DNA from: Parapedobacter pyrenivorans
Lineage (GTDB): Bacteria; Bacteroidota; Bacteroidia; Sphingobacteriales; Sphingobacteriaceae
Assembly: GCF_014636865.1 (NCBI RefSeq)
Contig: NZ_BMER01000007.1
Coordinates: 68,921 to 132,920, forward strand
Length of the DNA: 64,000 nucleotides
Reading direction: 5' to 3'
The position numbers were made by a program, and so were the translations under genes. The notes under the pieces were generated by a model. That model made no database searches, was not told where the DNA came from, and saw only the letters and a program-made list of their open reading frames with translations. Shown here piece by piece: positions 17,935 through 25,634 of this stretch (position 1 is the first letter of the stretch; the number at the start of each line of letters is the position of its first letter).

Positions 17935-19284
17935 ATGTTTTCAAAAATCAGAAAAGCCTATCAATTGTTCAAAAGCATTGATTTTGAGCAACTGGATAAA
18001 CTCTCGAGAAAGGTAGACCTACCGAAAGTAATGGATTCCTTTTCCAAACTGGATGAAAAGCAGCTCAACGGTTTAATGAAGATGCTGGAGGGAGGCAAGC
18101 CGAAACGGGAATTGCCACCGATCAATGGCGATTTCTACGAATTGCATCTGCGGTTGAGTGAAGAGGACCGTGCATTGCAACTTAAAGTGCGCGATTTCAT
18201 GGAGCGGGAAATACGTCCCTTGGTCAACCATTATTGGCTGCGCGATGAGTTTCCGTTTGAGATCATCCCCAAATTGGCCCAGCTGAATATTTGCGGGTTA
18301 ACCTACGAGGGGTACGGCTGCGCAGGTAGATCCTCGTTGATGGAGGGGATCATTGCCATGGAGATTGCACGGGTAGACGCCTCTGTGGCTACTTTCTTTG
18401 GCGTACAGAGCGGTTTGGCGATGGGCTCGATATACCTGTGCGGTTCGGATGCACAAAAGCAGGAATGGCTACCTGCTATGCAGCAGATGAAGCTGATCGG
18501 CGCATTCGGCCTTACCGAACCCGAAGTGGGCTCGGGTGCGGCAGGCGGACTAACCGTTACCGCCCGTAAAACGGAAAAGGGCTGGGTATTGAACGGACAG
18601 AAAAAATGGATAGGCAACGCAACGTTTGCCGACGTGACCGTGATTTGGGCTAAAGATGTGGATGATGGCGAAGTGAAGGGGTTTTTGGTACGGAAGGGCA
18701 CGCCGGGTTTTGAAGTGGAGAAAATCAAAGGGAAAATGGCATTGCGTATTGTCCAGAATGGGCTGATTACACTGACGGATTGCACGGTAGACGAAAGCGA
18801 CCGACTACAACATGCCCATTCATTCAAGGATACGGCAAAGGTACTGCAACTGACGCGGGCGGGTGTGGCTTGGATGGCGGTAGGATGTGCAAGGGGAGCT
18901 TATGAAAACGCCCTCGATTATACCCGCAAACGCAAACAATTCGGTAAACCGATTGCTTCTTTCCAGTTGATTCAAAACCACCTGGTAGAAATGCTGTCGA
19001 ACCTGACGGCCATGCAGACGCTGGTATATCGCCTTTCCGAACTACAGGATGCGGACATGCTCCGTGATGAGCATGCTTCGTTGGCCAAAGTGTTTTGTAC
19101 GCTTCGTACCCGCGATATCGTGAGCCAAGCCCGGGAGGTGATGGGCGGCAATGGTATCTTACTGGAATATGACGTAGCCCGCTTTTTGGCCGATGCGGAA
19201 GCGATTTATTCGTATGAAGGCACGAAAGAAATCAATTCCCTCATCGTTGGCAGGTCCATTACCGGCTTCAGCGCATTTGTGTAA
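17935..19284 (+). CDS. Acyl-CoA dehydrogenase
   Basis: A 449-residue FAD enzyme making the alpha,beta double bond in an acyl-CoA. Residues 1-60 form a helical lead, followed by the dehydrogenase fold: F-G-L-T-E-P-E-V-G-S-G at the flavin site, W-V-L-N-G-Q-K-K-W-I-G-N-A, R-K-R-K-Q-F-G-K, and the catalytic Glu in S-Y-E-G-T-K-E-I-N near the C-terminus. The Y-E-G-T position and I-V-G-R end resemble glutaryl-CoA dehydrogenase and related enzymes. Neighbouring carboxyltransferase suggests branched-chain acyl-CoA oxidation, but the substrate is not fixed by sequence. Confidence 0.88.
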   Translation: MFSKIRKAYQLFKSIDFEQLDKLSRKVDLPKVMDSFSKLDEKQLNGLMKMLEGGKPKRELPPINGDFYELHLRLSEEDRALQLKVRDFMEREIRPLVNHYWLRDEFPFEIIPKLAQLNICGLTYEGYGCAGRSSLMEGIIAMEIARVDASVATFFGVQSGLAMGSIYLCGSDAQKQEWLPAMQQMKLIGAFGLTEPEVGSGAAGGLTVTARKTEKGWVLNGQKKWIGNATFADVTVIWAKDVDDGEVKGFLVRKGTPGFEVEKIKGKMALRIVQNGLITLTDCTVDESDRLQHAHSFKDTAKVLQLTRAGVAWMAVGCARGAYENALDYTRKRKQFGKPIASFQLIQNHLVEMLSNLTAMQTLVYRLSELQDADMLRDEHASLAKVFCTLRTRDIVSQAREVMGGNGILLEYDVARFLADAEAIYSYEGTKEINSLIVGRSITGFSAFV

Positions 19285-19300
19285 ATAATAGGTCAGTATA

Positions 19301-19326
19301 AATAAAAGAGTATTTTATCTTTTATT
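19301..19326. promoter_or_regulatory. Palindromic candidate operator for the Rrf2 regulator
   Basis: Perfect inverted repeat AATAAAAGA (19301-19309) and TCTTTTATT (19318-19326) with an 8-bp spacer. It covers the -33 region of the promoter for the Rrf2 gene. The half site AATAAAAGA occurs again at 19812-19820, just before the oxidase gene. Confidence 0.6.
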
Positions 19327-19336
19327 AATCATTTAC

Positions 19337-19344
19337 TACCTTTG
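19337..19344 (+). promoter_or_regulatory. -7 element TACCTTTG before the Rrf2 gene
   Basis: Exact TAnnTTTG match 20 bp upstream of ATG 19365. The position of the -33 element is occupied by the palindrome at 19301-19326, which would let a bound repressor block transcription. Confidence 0.6.
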
Positions 19345-19364
19345 TACCCATATTAATCCATCAG

Positions 19365-19799
19365 ATGTTTTCAAAAACGTGCGAGTATGCAATAAGGGCT
19401 ATGATTTTCATCGCGCAGCGGTCGAAAAAGGGGGAAAAAGCGGGGATTAAGGAGATCAGTAAAGAGATCGATTCACCCGAAGCCTTCATTGCCAAGATTT
19501 TGCAGGACTTGGGCCGGAGGGGATTGGTATTATCGACCAAAGGACCTAACGGCGGATTTTACCTGGACGATAAATTGCTGGATGGTTCTTTAGCTGCGAT
19601 CGTGAAGGCCGTGGATGGTGAAAAGATTTTTTCCGGCTGTGGGCTTGGCTTGAAACAGTGTTCCGAAGTACATCCTTGCCCGATACATACTGAATTTAAG
19701 TCGATCAGGGAAAGTATGAAACGGATGCTTGAACAGGCTAAACTTGGCTCATTTACAATGGAATTGGAGAAAAAGCTAACCTTTCTAAGGCGGGCTTAA
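19365..19799 (+). CDS. Rrf2-family Fe-S type transcriptional regulator
   Basis: A 144-residue winged-helix regulator. The HTH covers about residues 1-60 (C-E-Y-A-I-R-A-M, then F-I-A-K-I-L-Q-D-L, then G-P-N-G-G-F). Three cysteines, C92, C99 and C105 (C-x6-C-x5-C), match the cluster ligand region of NsrR/IscR-type members, so an iron-sulphur sensor of NO, oxygen or iron state is likely. The cbb3 oxidase genes start 49 bp downstream on the same strand, pointing to control of that operon and itself. Confidence 0.88.
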   Translation: MFSKTCEYAIRAMIFIAQRSKKGEKAGIKEISKEIDSPEAFIAKILQDLGRRGLVLSTKGPNGGFYLDDKLLDGSLAAIVKAVDGEKIFSGCGLGLKQCSEVHPCPIHTEFKSIRESMKRMLEQAKLGSFTMELEKKLTFLRRA

Positions 19800-19848
19800 A
19801 TTTTTTGGAATAATAAAAGATAAAAAGGTATTAATATAGTTTAATGGT

Positions 19849-22017
19849 ATGGGAAGTAAGCTAGTCAAAACCACATCTTCAGTGGGCGGCGTTGCTTTGG
19901 CACTGTGGCCCGCTGTGCTTGTTGCGCAGGGAGAGATGCGTCCGTTCACCTTTGCGTTTGATGTTAACGCATTGGTTATCTTAATTTTGTTATCCATTTT
20001 GGTGCTAATGTTTTTTTTGGCCATTTGGTTGTTGCACCGTATCGAAGCCATCAAGCATGTTTGGGGTGGTAAACGGAGCGAGGGACGCGACGCGAAGTAT
20101 GGCAAGTACATCCAGCAGCTCGATGCATACCAAATTGACCGATTGATTACGGCTATCCGTAAAAAGCGCGTGGCCAAAAGGAAACGTGGAAGTGGCGCTT
20201 TACGTAACGTGCCATTGGTCATCTTGTTTTCGGCTATAAGTATTACTACAATGGGGCAGCGGCTGGATGGGAATAAGGTGGTCGGAACGCTATGGGGCGA
20301 AGCCGGGATTATCATTACGATTGCATTGCTTTTGATACCGATCTTGGCGGGGTTCTTCATCATGGTAGGGAAGGCTTCACGTATACTGAAGCAGTATAGG
20401 CAAAAAATGCAAAGCGGGGAAGCGGAGGCATTTGCCGATTACCTTAGCCATGTGGAAGATGAAAATACCGAGGGCGAACTGCTTGAGCGAAAACAGGCGC
20501 TGGATTACCGGCTGACGAACGCAGAATTGTCTGGAACGGAGACAGCGGCAGATCGGATGGGGATCATCAATATCCGGGAAAGCTCCGGACTGCCATTTGT
20601 GGCGGTCAAGAAGAAGGCACAGAAAAGGCCTAATATCGATCCGAAGTTGAGTAAATTGATCGTTTGGTACCTGGTTGCGGCGACTTTCTGGTTGCTTTTC
20701 GGTACCACAGTGGGGCAATACCTGGGCATCAAGTTTGTTGCCCCTGACATAGACCAACTCAGTTGGCTCAGTTTTGGCCGATTGCGCCCGGTGCATACCA
20801 ATATGGTTTTTTGGGGGTGGGCATCTCTTGGGATGCTGGGGCTGGGATACTACGTGGTGCCCCACGTGAGTAATGTGGGGATATCGAGTCTGAAGAAAGG
20901 GTGGTACAGCTTTTACTTGATTAACGCGGCCGTTGTACTGGGTACCCTCTCCCTGATGGCCGGTATCAATAACGGGGGCGGCGAATACCGTGAGTACATA
21001 TGGCCGATCATGGCGTTGTTTGGTATCGGCTTGATCATCACCTTGCTTAATTTTCTGCAAACGGTGGCAAAAAGGACCACTCGTGAAATCTATATTTCCA
21101 ATTGGTACATCATATCGGCAGTGATTTTTGCATTGGTGATCACGATCGTAGCCTACGCACCCTGGTGGCAGGATGGACTGGGCGAAACGATCATCCAGGG
21201 GTATTACATGCATCAGGGTGTGGGCATGTGGTTCATGCTGTTCATGCTGGGAGTTGTCTATTACCTGCTGCCTCAGCAACTAAACAGACCCATTTACTCC
21301 TATAGCTTGGGTATCTTGGCTTTTTGGACGCAGATACTCTTTTATACCGTTATCGGTACACACCATTTCGTATTCAGCGCCATCCCGTGGTGGTTGCAAA
21401 CCGTGGCAATTGTGGGGAGTGTCGGAATGGTGATTCCTGTTGCAGCAGGAACGGCTAATTTCCTGATGACCTTCAAGGGGGCTTGGTATAAGATAAAAGA
21501 TAGCTACACGCTTCCCTTTTTCCTGATCGGGATCGTCTTCTATTTCACCGGTTCATTGCAGGGCACGGCCGAGGCCTTCAGGTATACAAATCTGCTCTGG
21601 CATTTTACAGATTTTACAGTAGCGCATTCGCACTTGACGATGTATGGCATCATCAGTTTTTTCCTATGGGCGGGTATCTATGCACTGGTGCCCAGACTTA
21701 CCGGTCGCGAGGCACCGCAATCGACCGTCGGAGCACACTTCTGGCTAGCACTGATTGGGCTGATGTTTTATACCATACCCTTGATGTATGGCAGTACATT
21801 GAAGGGGATGATGTGGATGGATGGCAAGCCATTTATTGACGGCGTATCGATGATGATGCCGTACTGGCTATGGCGGGCCATCGGTGGCAGCCTCATGTGG
21901 CTTTCACATCTGTTTTTTGCTTACAACATGTATAAAATGCTGGTGGTAGACAGGGCATTGGATATCAGGGAAGCGGCCATTCAGCAGGTGGCGAAAGACG
22001 ACAATAAAACGAATTAA
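19849..22017 (+). CDS. ccoN: cbb3-type cytochrome oxidase subunit I with long N-terminal extension
   Basis: A 722-residue protein. The catalytic CcoN part runs from about residue 268 to the end, with twelve or so membrane helices and the heme/copper His motifs R-P-V-H-T-N, Y-M-H-Q-G, G-T-H-H and A-H-S-H. It reduces oxygen to water at the inner membrane. Residues 1-267 are extra: two modules, each a signal-peptide-like helix ending at a Gln (about 10-27 and 119-137) followed by another membrane helix (38-62 and 152-176) and a basic cytoplasmic part. The second half of this extension (about 185-265) is polar. Similar modules begin CcoP in other Bacteroidota (recall). Together with the next gene it forms the oxidase core. 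Confidence 0.9.
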   Translation: MGSKLVKTTSSVGGVALALWPAVLVAQGEMRPFTFAFDVNALVILILLSILVLMFFLAIWLLHRIEAIKHVWGGKRSEGRDAKYGKYIQQLDAYQIDRLITAIRKKRVAKRKRGSGALRNVPLVILFSAISITTMGQRLDGNKVVGTLWGEAGIIITIALLLIPILAGFFIMVGKASRILKQYRQKMQSGEAEAFADYLSHVEDENTEGELLERKQALDYRLTNAELSGTETAADRMGIINIRESSGLPFVAVKKKAQKRPNIDPKLSKLIVWYLVAATFWLLFGTTVGQYLGIKFVAPDIDQLSWLSFGRLRPVHTNMVFWGWASLGMLGLGYYVVPHVSNVGISSLKKGWYSFYLINAAVVLGTLSLMAGINNGGGEYREYIWPIMALFGIGLIITLLNFLQTVAKRTTREIYISNWYIISAVIFALVITIVAYAPWWQDGLGETIIQGYYMHQGVGMWFMLFMLGVVYYLLPQQLNRPIYSYSLGILAFWTQILFYTVIGTHHFVFSAIPWWLQTVAIVGSVGMVIPVAAGTANFLMTFKGAWYKIKDSYTLPFFLIGIVFYFTGSLQGTAEAFRYTNLLWHFTDFTVAHSHLTMYGIISFFLWAGIYALVPRLTGREAPQSTVGAHFWLALIGLMFYTIPLMYGSTLKGMMWMDGKPFIDGVSMMMPYWLWRAIGGSLMWLSHLFFAYNMYKMLVVDRALDIREAAIQQVAKDDNKTN

Positions 22018-22039
22018 CATACAGCTCAATACTACAGCG

Positions 22040-23041
22040 ATGGAATTTCTGAATAATCATAAAAAGCTATTTACCGCGGCATTTCTGTTCTTTTTGTTGC
22101 TGACAGTGTGTGTAGCTATCATGCCCGCGATAAACAATCAGCAGCGGAATGCTCCCTTGCCGGGTTATACCCCGTTGAGCGATGACGCCAGAAAAGGTAA
22201 GTCACTCTTCGTTGCCAATGGCTGTGTGGCCTGCCATACCCAGCAGGTGCGTAATGTGGATATGGACCGGCCTTGGGGCCGCCGTCCGAGTGTGGCGGCC
22301 GACTATGCAGGGATGACCCGGATGGACTTCTGGCGTAATACGGCCACCCTGATGGGTACGGGGCGGACCGGTCCTGACCTGACCGACGTCGGTAACAGGC
22401 AGCCTAGCTTGGAGTGGAATCTCGTGCACTTATTTAACCCGAGGATTGTGGTTGAAGCTTCTATTATGCCGGCATATCCTTGGCTATTCCAATTCAAAAA
22501 AAAACCTACCGAAGCGGATGTGGTAGTCAACGTGCCCGAGGCATACCTCAAGGGCGGCGAGGGTAAAATAGTGGCTACCGACGAGGCATTGCAACTGGTA
22601 GCCTATTTGCAGTCGCTTAAGCAGGTAGCACTTCCTGATGGCCGCCCGACACCTGAATTCCTTTATGCACGGGAGGCAGCCAAGAAAGAAGGAACCGCTA
22701 GCGAAGCGATGGATGGAGCACTGCTCTACGCGACACATTGCCAAAGTTGCCACCAAACGAATGGCGAAGGACTGCCCGGAGCGTTCCCATCGCTGAAAGG
22801 AAGCAGCGTGGTAGGGGGTGATAACCTGGAATTATATGTTGATATCATCATGAACGGATACGATGCACGGCCGGAATACGGGGCCATGCCCGGCATCGGA
22901 ACCATGATGGAGCTTACGGCCGATGAGGTGGCGGCGATCATCAATCACGAGCGGACGAGCTGGGGGAATGCCGCACAAGAGGTGACCCCGGAGGAGATTA
23001 AGGAAATTATGGATTTTCTGGCGATGGGCGCCAACAAATAA
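22040..23041 (+). CDS. ccoO: cbb3 oxidase subunit II fused to a cytochrome c domain (CcoO-CcoP-like)
   Basis: A 333-residue membrane-anchored diheme protein. One N-terminal membrane helix (9-29) anchors a CcoO-type domain with heme motif C62-V-A-C-H66, the typical T-Q-Q-V-R and D-R-P-W-G-R-R-P segments and axial Met in I-M-P-A-Y-P-W-L. After a linker (about 200-225) a second class-I cytochrome c domain follows with C234-Q-S-C-H238 and a Met in A-M-P-G-I-G. This second domain would replace CcoP as electron entry. No separate ccoP or ccoQ is found. It starts 22 bp after ccoN. Confidence 0.88.
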   Translation: MEFLNNHKKLFTAAFLFFLLLTVCVAIMPAINNQQRNAPLPGYTPLSDDARKGKSLFVANGCVACHTQQVRNVDMDRPWGRRPSVAADYAGMTRMDFWRNTATLMGTGRTGPDLTDVGNRQPSLEWNLVHLFNPRIVVEASIMPAYPWLFQFKKKPTEADVVVNVPEAYLKGGEGKIVATDEALQLVAYLQSLKQVALPDGRPTPEFLYAREAAKKEGTASEAMDGALLYATHCQSCHQTNGEGLPGAFPSLKGSSVVGGDNLELYVDIIMNGYDARPEYGAMPGIGTMMELTADEVAAIINHERTSWGNAAQEVTPEEIKEIMDFLAMGANK

Positions 23042-23049
23042 AACGGATT

Positions 23050-23331
23050 ATGGTAATGGAAAAGTATAGTCTGAAAGTAGTGCCCCTTACCTTACTGCTG
23101 GTGTCGTTAACGATTGAGGGATGGGCGTGCCCGGTATGCGAACGACAGCAACCAAAGGTGCTGCGTGGGGTGGCGCACGGGGCTGGGCCTGATAGCGGCT
23201 GGGATTACATCATCATAGGTATCATCGCGATTATCGTACTTATCACATTGTATTTTTCGGTAAAATGGCTGGTACGGCCCGGCGAGGGCGTGCCCAACCA
23301 CATCAAGCGAAATGTATTAGACTTTGATTGA
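23050..23331 (+). CDS. Small single-span membrane protein with C-P-V-C motif, oxidase cluster
   Basis: A 93-residue protein: N-terminal signal or anchor helix (about 8-26), then a periplasmic C-P-V-C-E-R segment directly after the cleavage or anchor point, a second membrane helix about 50-72, and a short cytoplasmic tail. An alternative start is ATG 23056. It lies 8 bp after the CcoO fusion gene and its stop overlaps the approach to the next gene. The C-x2-C pair could bind a metal or be a thiol pair used in copper delivery or assembly, but this is inference; it is not CcoS or CcoQ as I know them. Confidence 0.65.
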   Translation: MVMEKYSLKVVPLTLLLVSLTIEGWACPVCERQQPKVLRGVAHGAGPDSGWDYIIIGIIAIIVLITLYFSVKWLVRPGEGVPNHIKRNVLDFD

Positions 23332-23333
23332 AC

Positions 23334-23738
23334 ATGGAAGGTAAAAGCAAAATACGGATTTTTCTGGATGACAGCCCGCAACCGATCGCTGAGGTGACGT
23401 CGCCCATCAATTTCGAATTGGATACACGGCGGCTGGTAGACGGACCCCATACGTTAAAAATCGTCGGCAGGGACCCCACCGGTAAAGAGGGTATCCGCAT
23501 CATACCGTTTATCGTCCGGAACGGGCCGGCTATCGAGGTGGAGGGAATAGCGGAAAATGCGGTAGTGGATGGTGTGGTGCCCGTGATGGTTAACGCCTAT
23601 GGCAAAGGGGACCAGCGCTTATTTCTTATTGAAGGCAGCGAAACACCGCAGAGCATTCCCTCATGGGTGTGGGTATTGATTATTGGTTTTGCGGGGTGGG
23701 CACTTTATTACCTGCTCCGTTACCTGGGGATGCCTTAA
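23334..23738 (+). CDS. Tail-anchored protein with Ig-like domain, oxidase cluster
   Basis: A 134-residue protein with an all-beta N-terminal domain (about 5-95; a V-D-G-P-H-T-L-K-I-V-G-R-D segment typical of bacterial Ig-like folds) and a single C-terminal membrane helix (about 111-130) ending at the C-terminus. No signal peptide is seen, so the beta domain would lie in the cytoplasm unless the N-terminus is translocated. ATG 23334 is 2 bp after the previous stop. Operon position makes a role in oxidase assembly or stability likely, though unproven. It differs from FixH/CcoH, which carries an N-terminal anchor. Confidence 0.6.
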   Translation: MEGKSKIRIFLDDSPQPIAEVTSPINFELDTRRLVDGPHTLKIVGRDPTGKEGIRIIPFIVRNGPAIEVEGIAENAVVDGVVPVMVNAYGKGDQRLFLIEGSETPQSIPSWVWVLIIGFAGWALYYLLRYLGMP

Positions 23739-23739
23739 A

Positions 23740-23788
23740 CGGGAAAGCGTCAAAAATCTGATGACTTTTGACGCTTTCCCGCTTTTTG
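23740..23788. terminator. Strong hairpin terminator after the oxidase cluster
   Basis: Sixteen-bp perfect inverted repeat (23740-23755 with 23766-23781, CGGGAAAGCGTCAAAA and complement), then a T run. Separates the oxidase operon from convergent yidC. Confidence 0.9.
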
Positions 23789-23794
23789 AAATAC

Positions 23795-25621
23795 TTATTT
23801 TTTCCCTTTGCCTTTGCTTTGTTGCTGACGCATGTAATCTTCCATACGCTGCTGGAATTTTGATTTCTTTTGCGCCTCGGGCTTTTTCTTATTGGCCTCG
23901 ATAATGCTTAAGATTTTGTCGTCGTTGACGAGCTGGCGAATGACCAGCTGCTGGCCGAACGTGAATACCGTAGACAGCAGGTAATAGTAGTTCAATCCTG
24001 CTGGGAAGCTATTCAATACGAAGAGGAATATCAGTGGCATAAAATATCCAATGTATTTCATCTGGGCATTGGCAGCTCCCGAAATCGAATTGTTATACCA
24101 GGTAGATACCAGAGTGACTCCGGTCATCAGGATACACATCAAACTGATATGATCCATCCCGATCAGCGGCAGTGGTGCGAACGTTATCGGTGAGTCATAC
24201 GTGGAAAGGTCTTTTACCCATAGGAAACTCTCGCCCCGCAATTCGAACAAATTGGGGAAGAAAAAGAAGAATGCGATGGTAAATGGCATCTGAAGGAGCA
24301 ATGGAATACACCCACCCAACGGATTGACACCGGCTTGTTTATACAATTTAAGGTATTCTTGCTGCAATAATGCAGCATTATCCTGGCCTACCTTTTCCTT
24401 GATCTGGTCCATCTCCGGTTTGAGTACCCGCATCTTGGCCATCGACACATATGAACGGTAGGTGAGGGGGGATAGTACCAATTTCAGCATGACGGTAAGG
24501 ATGAGGATGACCAAGCCATAGCCCCAATGGAAGCCATCGAGGAAATTGAATACGGGTATCGTAATGAAGCGGTTGATCCATTTCATAGGGCCCCATCCCA
24601 TATCGATTTGTTTTTCCAACCCGTACCCATGCGCTTTCAGTACCTTGTATTGATTTGGCCCAAAGAAAAAATGCATGGGGTAGGTATTGATGTCCTGTCG
24701 ATTGAAATCGAGACGGAGGTTGGCCGCGAACAGTTTGACGATTTGATTGTCCGCACTGGTATACACATTGATTTTTCCGCCTTTGAAGCCATTTTCAGCA
24801 ATCAATACATTGGAGAAAAAATGTTGTTTGAAGGAGACCCAATCTAACTGGTCCTTGATATCTTCCTCGTCATCCTTGGCCGTGTTGAGGTGATCCACTT
24901 CATTGTCGCCATGGGCATAATACAACGTGGAACGTTGCCGCTCGCTATCCATATCTTTCTCTTTTTGGGAAAGGGCGGCTTCCCAATTGAGTACGAGTTG
25001 GCTTTCGGTTGGGGCGACTACATCCTGCATGCCTTTTGTGACGATGGTCAGGCCAAGGTTATGGTCGTCACCCCGGATGGAATAGATATAATCAATGTAT
25101 TTGTCATTGGCATAAGCCAAGCGGAACGTGATTGCAGCAGAGTCCTGTCCGGTGACGTGGACGTTATTGCCTGTGGTGCTGAAAAACAGCTCGTTGGTCA
25201 TGATGTTTTTCCCGGCGGCCGAGAAAAAGAGTCCAAACTTATTGTGATCGCCCTCAAACAGCATGAGCGGCTGCCCATCGTATGTTTTTTCGTCCTTGAG
25301 CTCGACGGATTTTACCCGCCCGCCTTTCGTGCTTACCGTGGCTTTGATGTGCTCATTCTCCAGGGTAATTAGCCGTTCGTCACCAATGCTTGCCCGTCCG
25401 AATGGACTGTTTAGCAGTGCCGAATCAATCTCGGTATTCGCGGCCGCTGCCAGGCTGGTGGTATCGGTGTCTACCTGCTCGATGCCCGCACGTGCGCGGG
25501 CGAGCGAATCCTGTAATTGGCGCTCGCGCTTAATTTCTTCGTCTGAAGGTTGCAACAAGTAAAAGGAACCCGCTATGATGACAAAAATTAAAACGAGGCC
25601 AGTCAGTGTATTTCTATCCAT
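23795..25621 (-). CDS. yidC: Membrane protein insertase YidC
   Basis: A 608-residue Oxa1/YidC-family insertase that places proteins into the inner membrane alone or with Sec. An N-terminal anchor (about 5-23) is followed by the large periplasmic beta domain (about 60-340) and the five-helix core starting near residue 355 (G-L-V-I-L-I-L-T-V), with the G-C-I-P-L-L-L-Q-M-P segment characteristic of the family and a basic C-terminal tail. Length fits Gram-negative members. It lies 13 bp downstream of pyrG on the same strand, an arrangement seen in related genomes, so both are likely co-transcribed. Confidence 0.96.
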   Translation of the reverse strand: MDRNTLTGLVLIFVIIAGSFYLLQPSDEEIKRERQLQDSLARARAGIEQVDTDTTSLAAAANTEIDSALLNSPFGRASIGDERLITLENEHIKATVSTKGGRVKSVELKDEKTYDGQPLMLFEGDHNKFGLFFSAAGKNIMTNELFFSTTGNNVHVTGQDSAAITFRLAYANDKYIDYIYSIRGDDHNLGLTIVTKGMQDVVAPTESQLVLNWEAALSQKEKDMDSERQRSTLYYAHGDNEVDHLNTAKDDEEDIKDQLDWVSFKQHFFSNVLIAENGFKGGKINVYTSADNQIVKLFAANLRLDFNRQDINTYPMHFFFGPNQYKVLKAHGYGLEKQIDMGWGPMKWINRFITIPVFNFLDGFHWGYGLVILILTVMLKLVLSPLTYRSYVSMAKMRVLKPEMDQIKEKVGQDNAALLQQEYLKLYKQAGVNPLGGCIPLLLQMPFTIAFFFFFPNLFELRGESFLWVKDLSTYDSPITFAPLPLIGMDHISLMCILMTGVTLVSTWYNNSISGAANAQMKYIGYFMPLIFLFVLNSFPAGLNYYYLLSTVFTFGQQLVIRQLVNDDKILSIIEANKKKPEAQKKSKFQQRMEDYMRQQQSKGKGKK

Positions 25622-25634
25622 TTCTTAATCTGCG

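Noticed and set aside
24527-25372. Long plus-strand frames within yidC
   Set aside because: Opposite-strand shadow of yidC.
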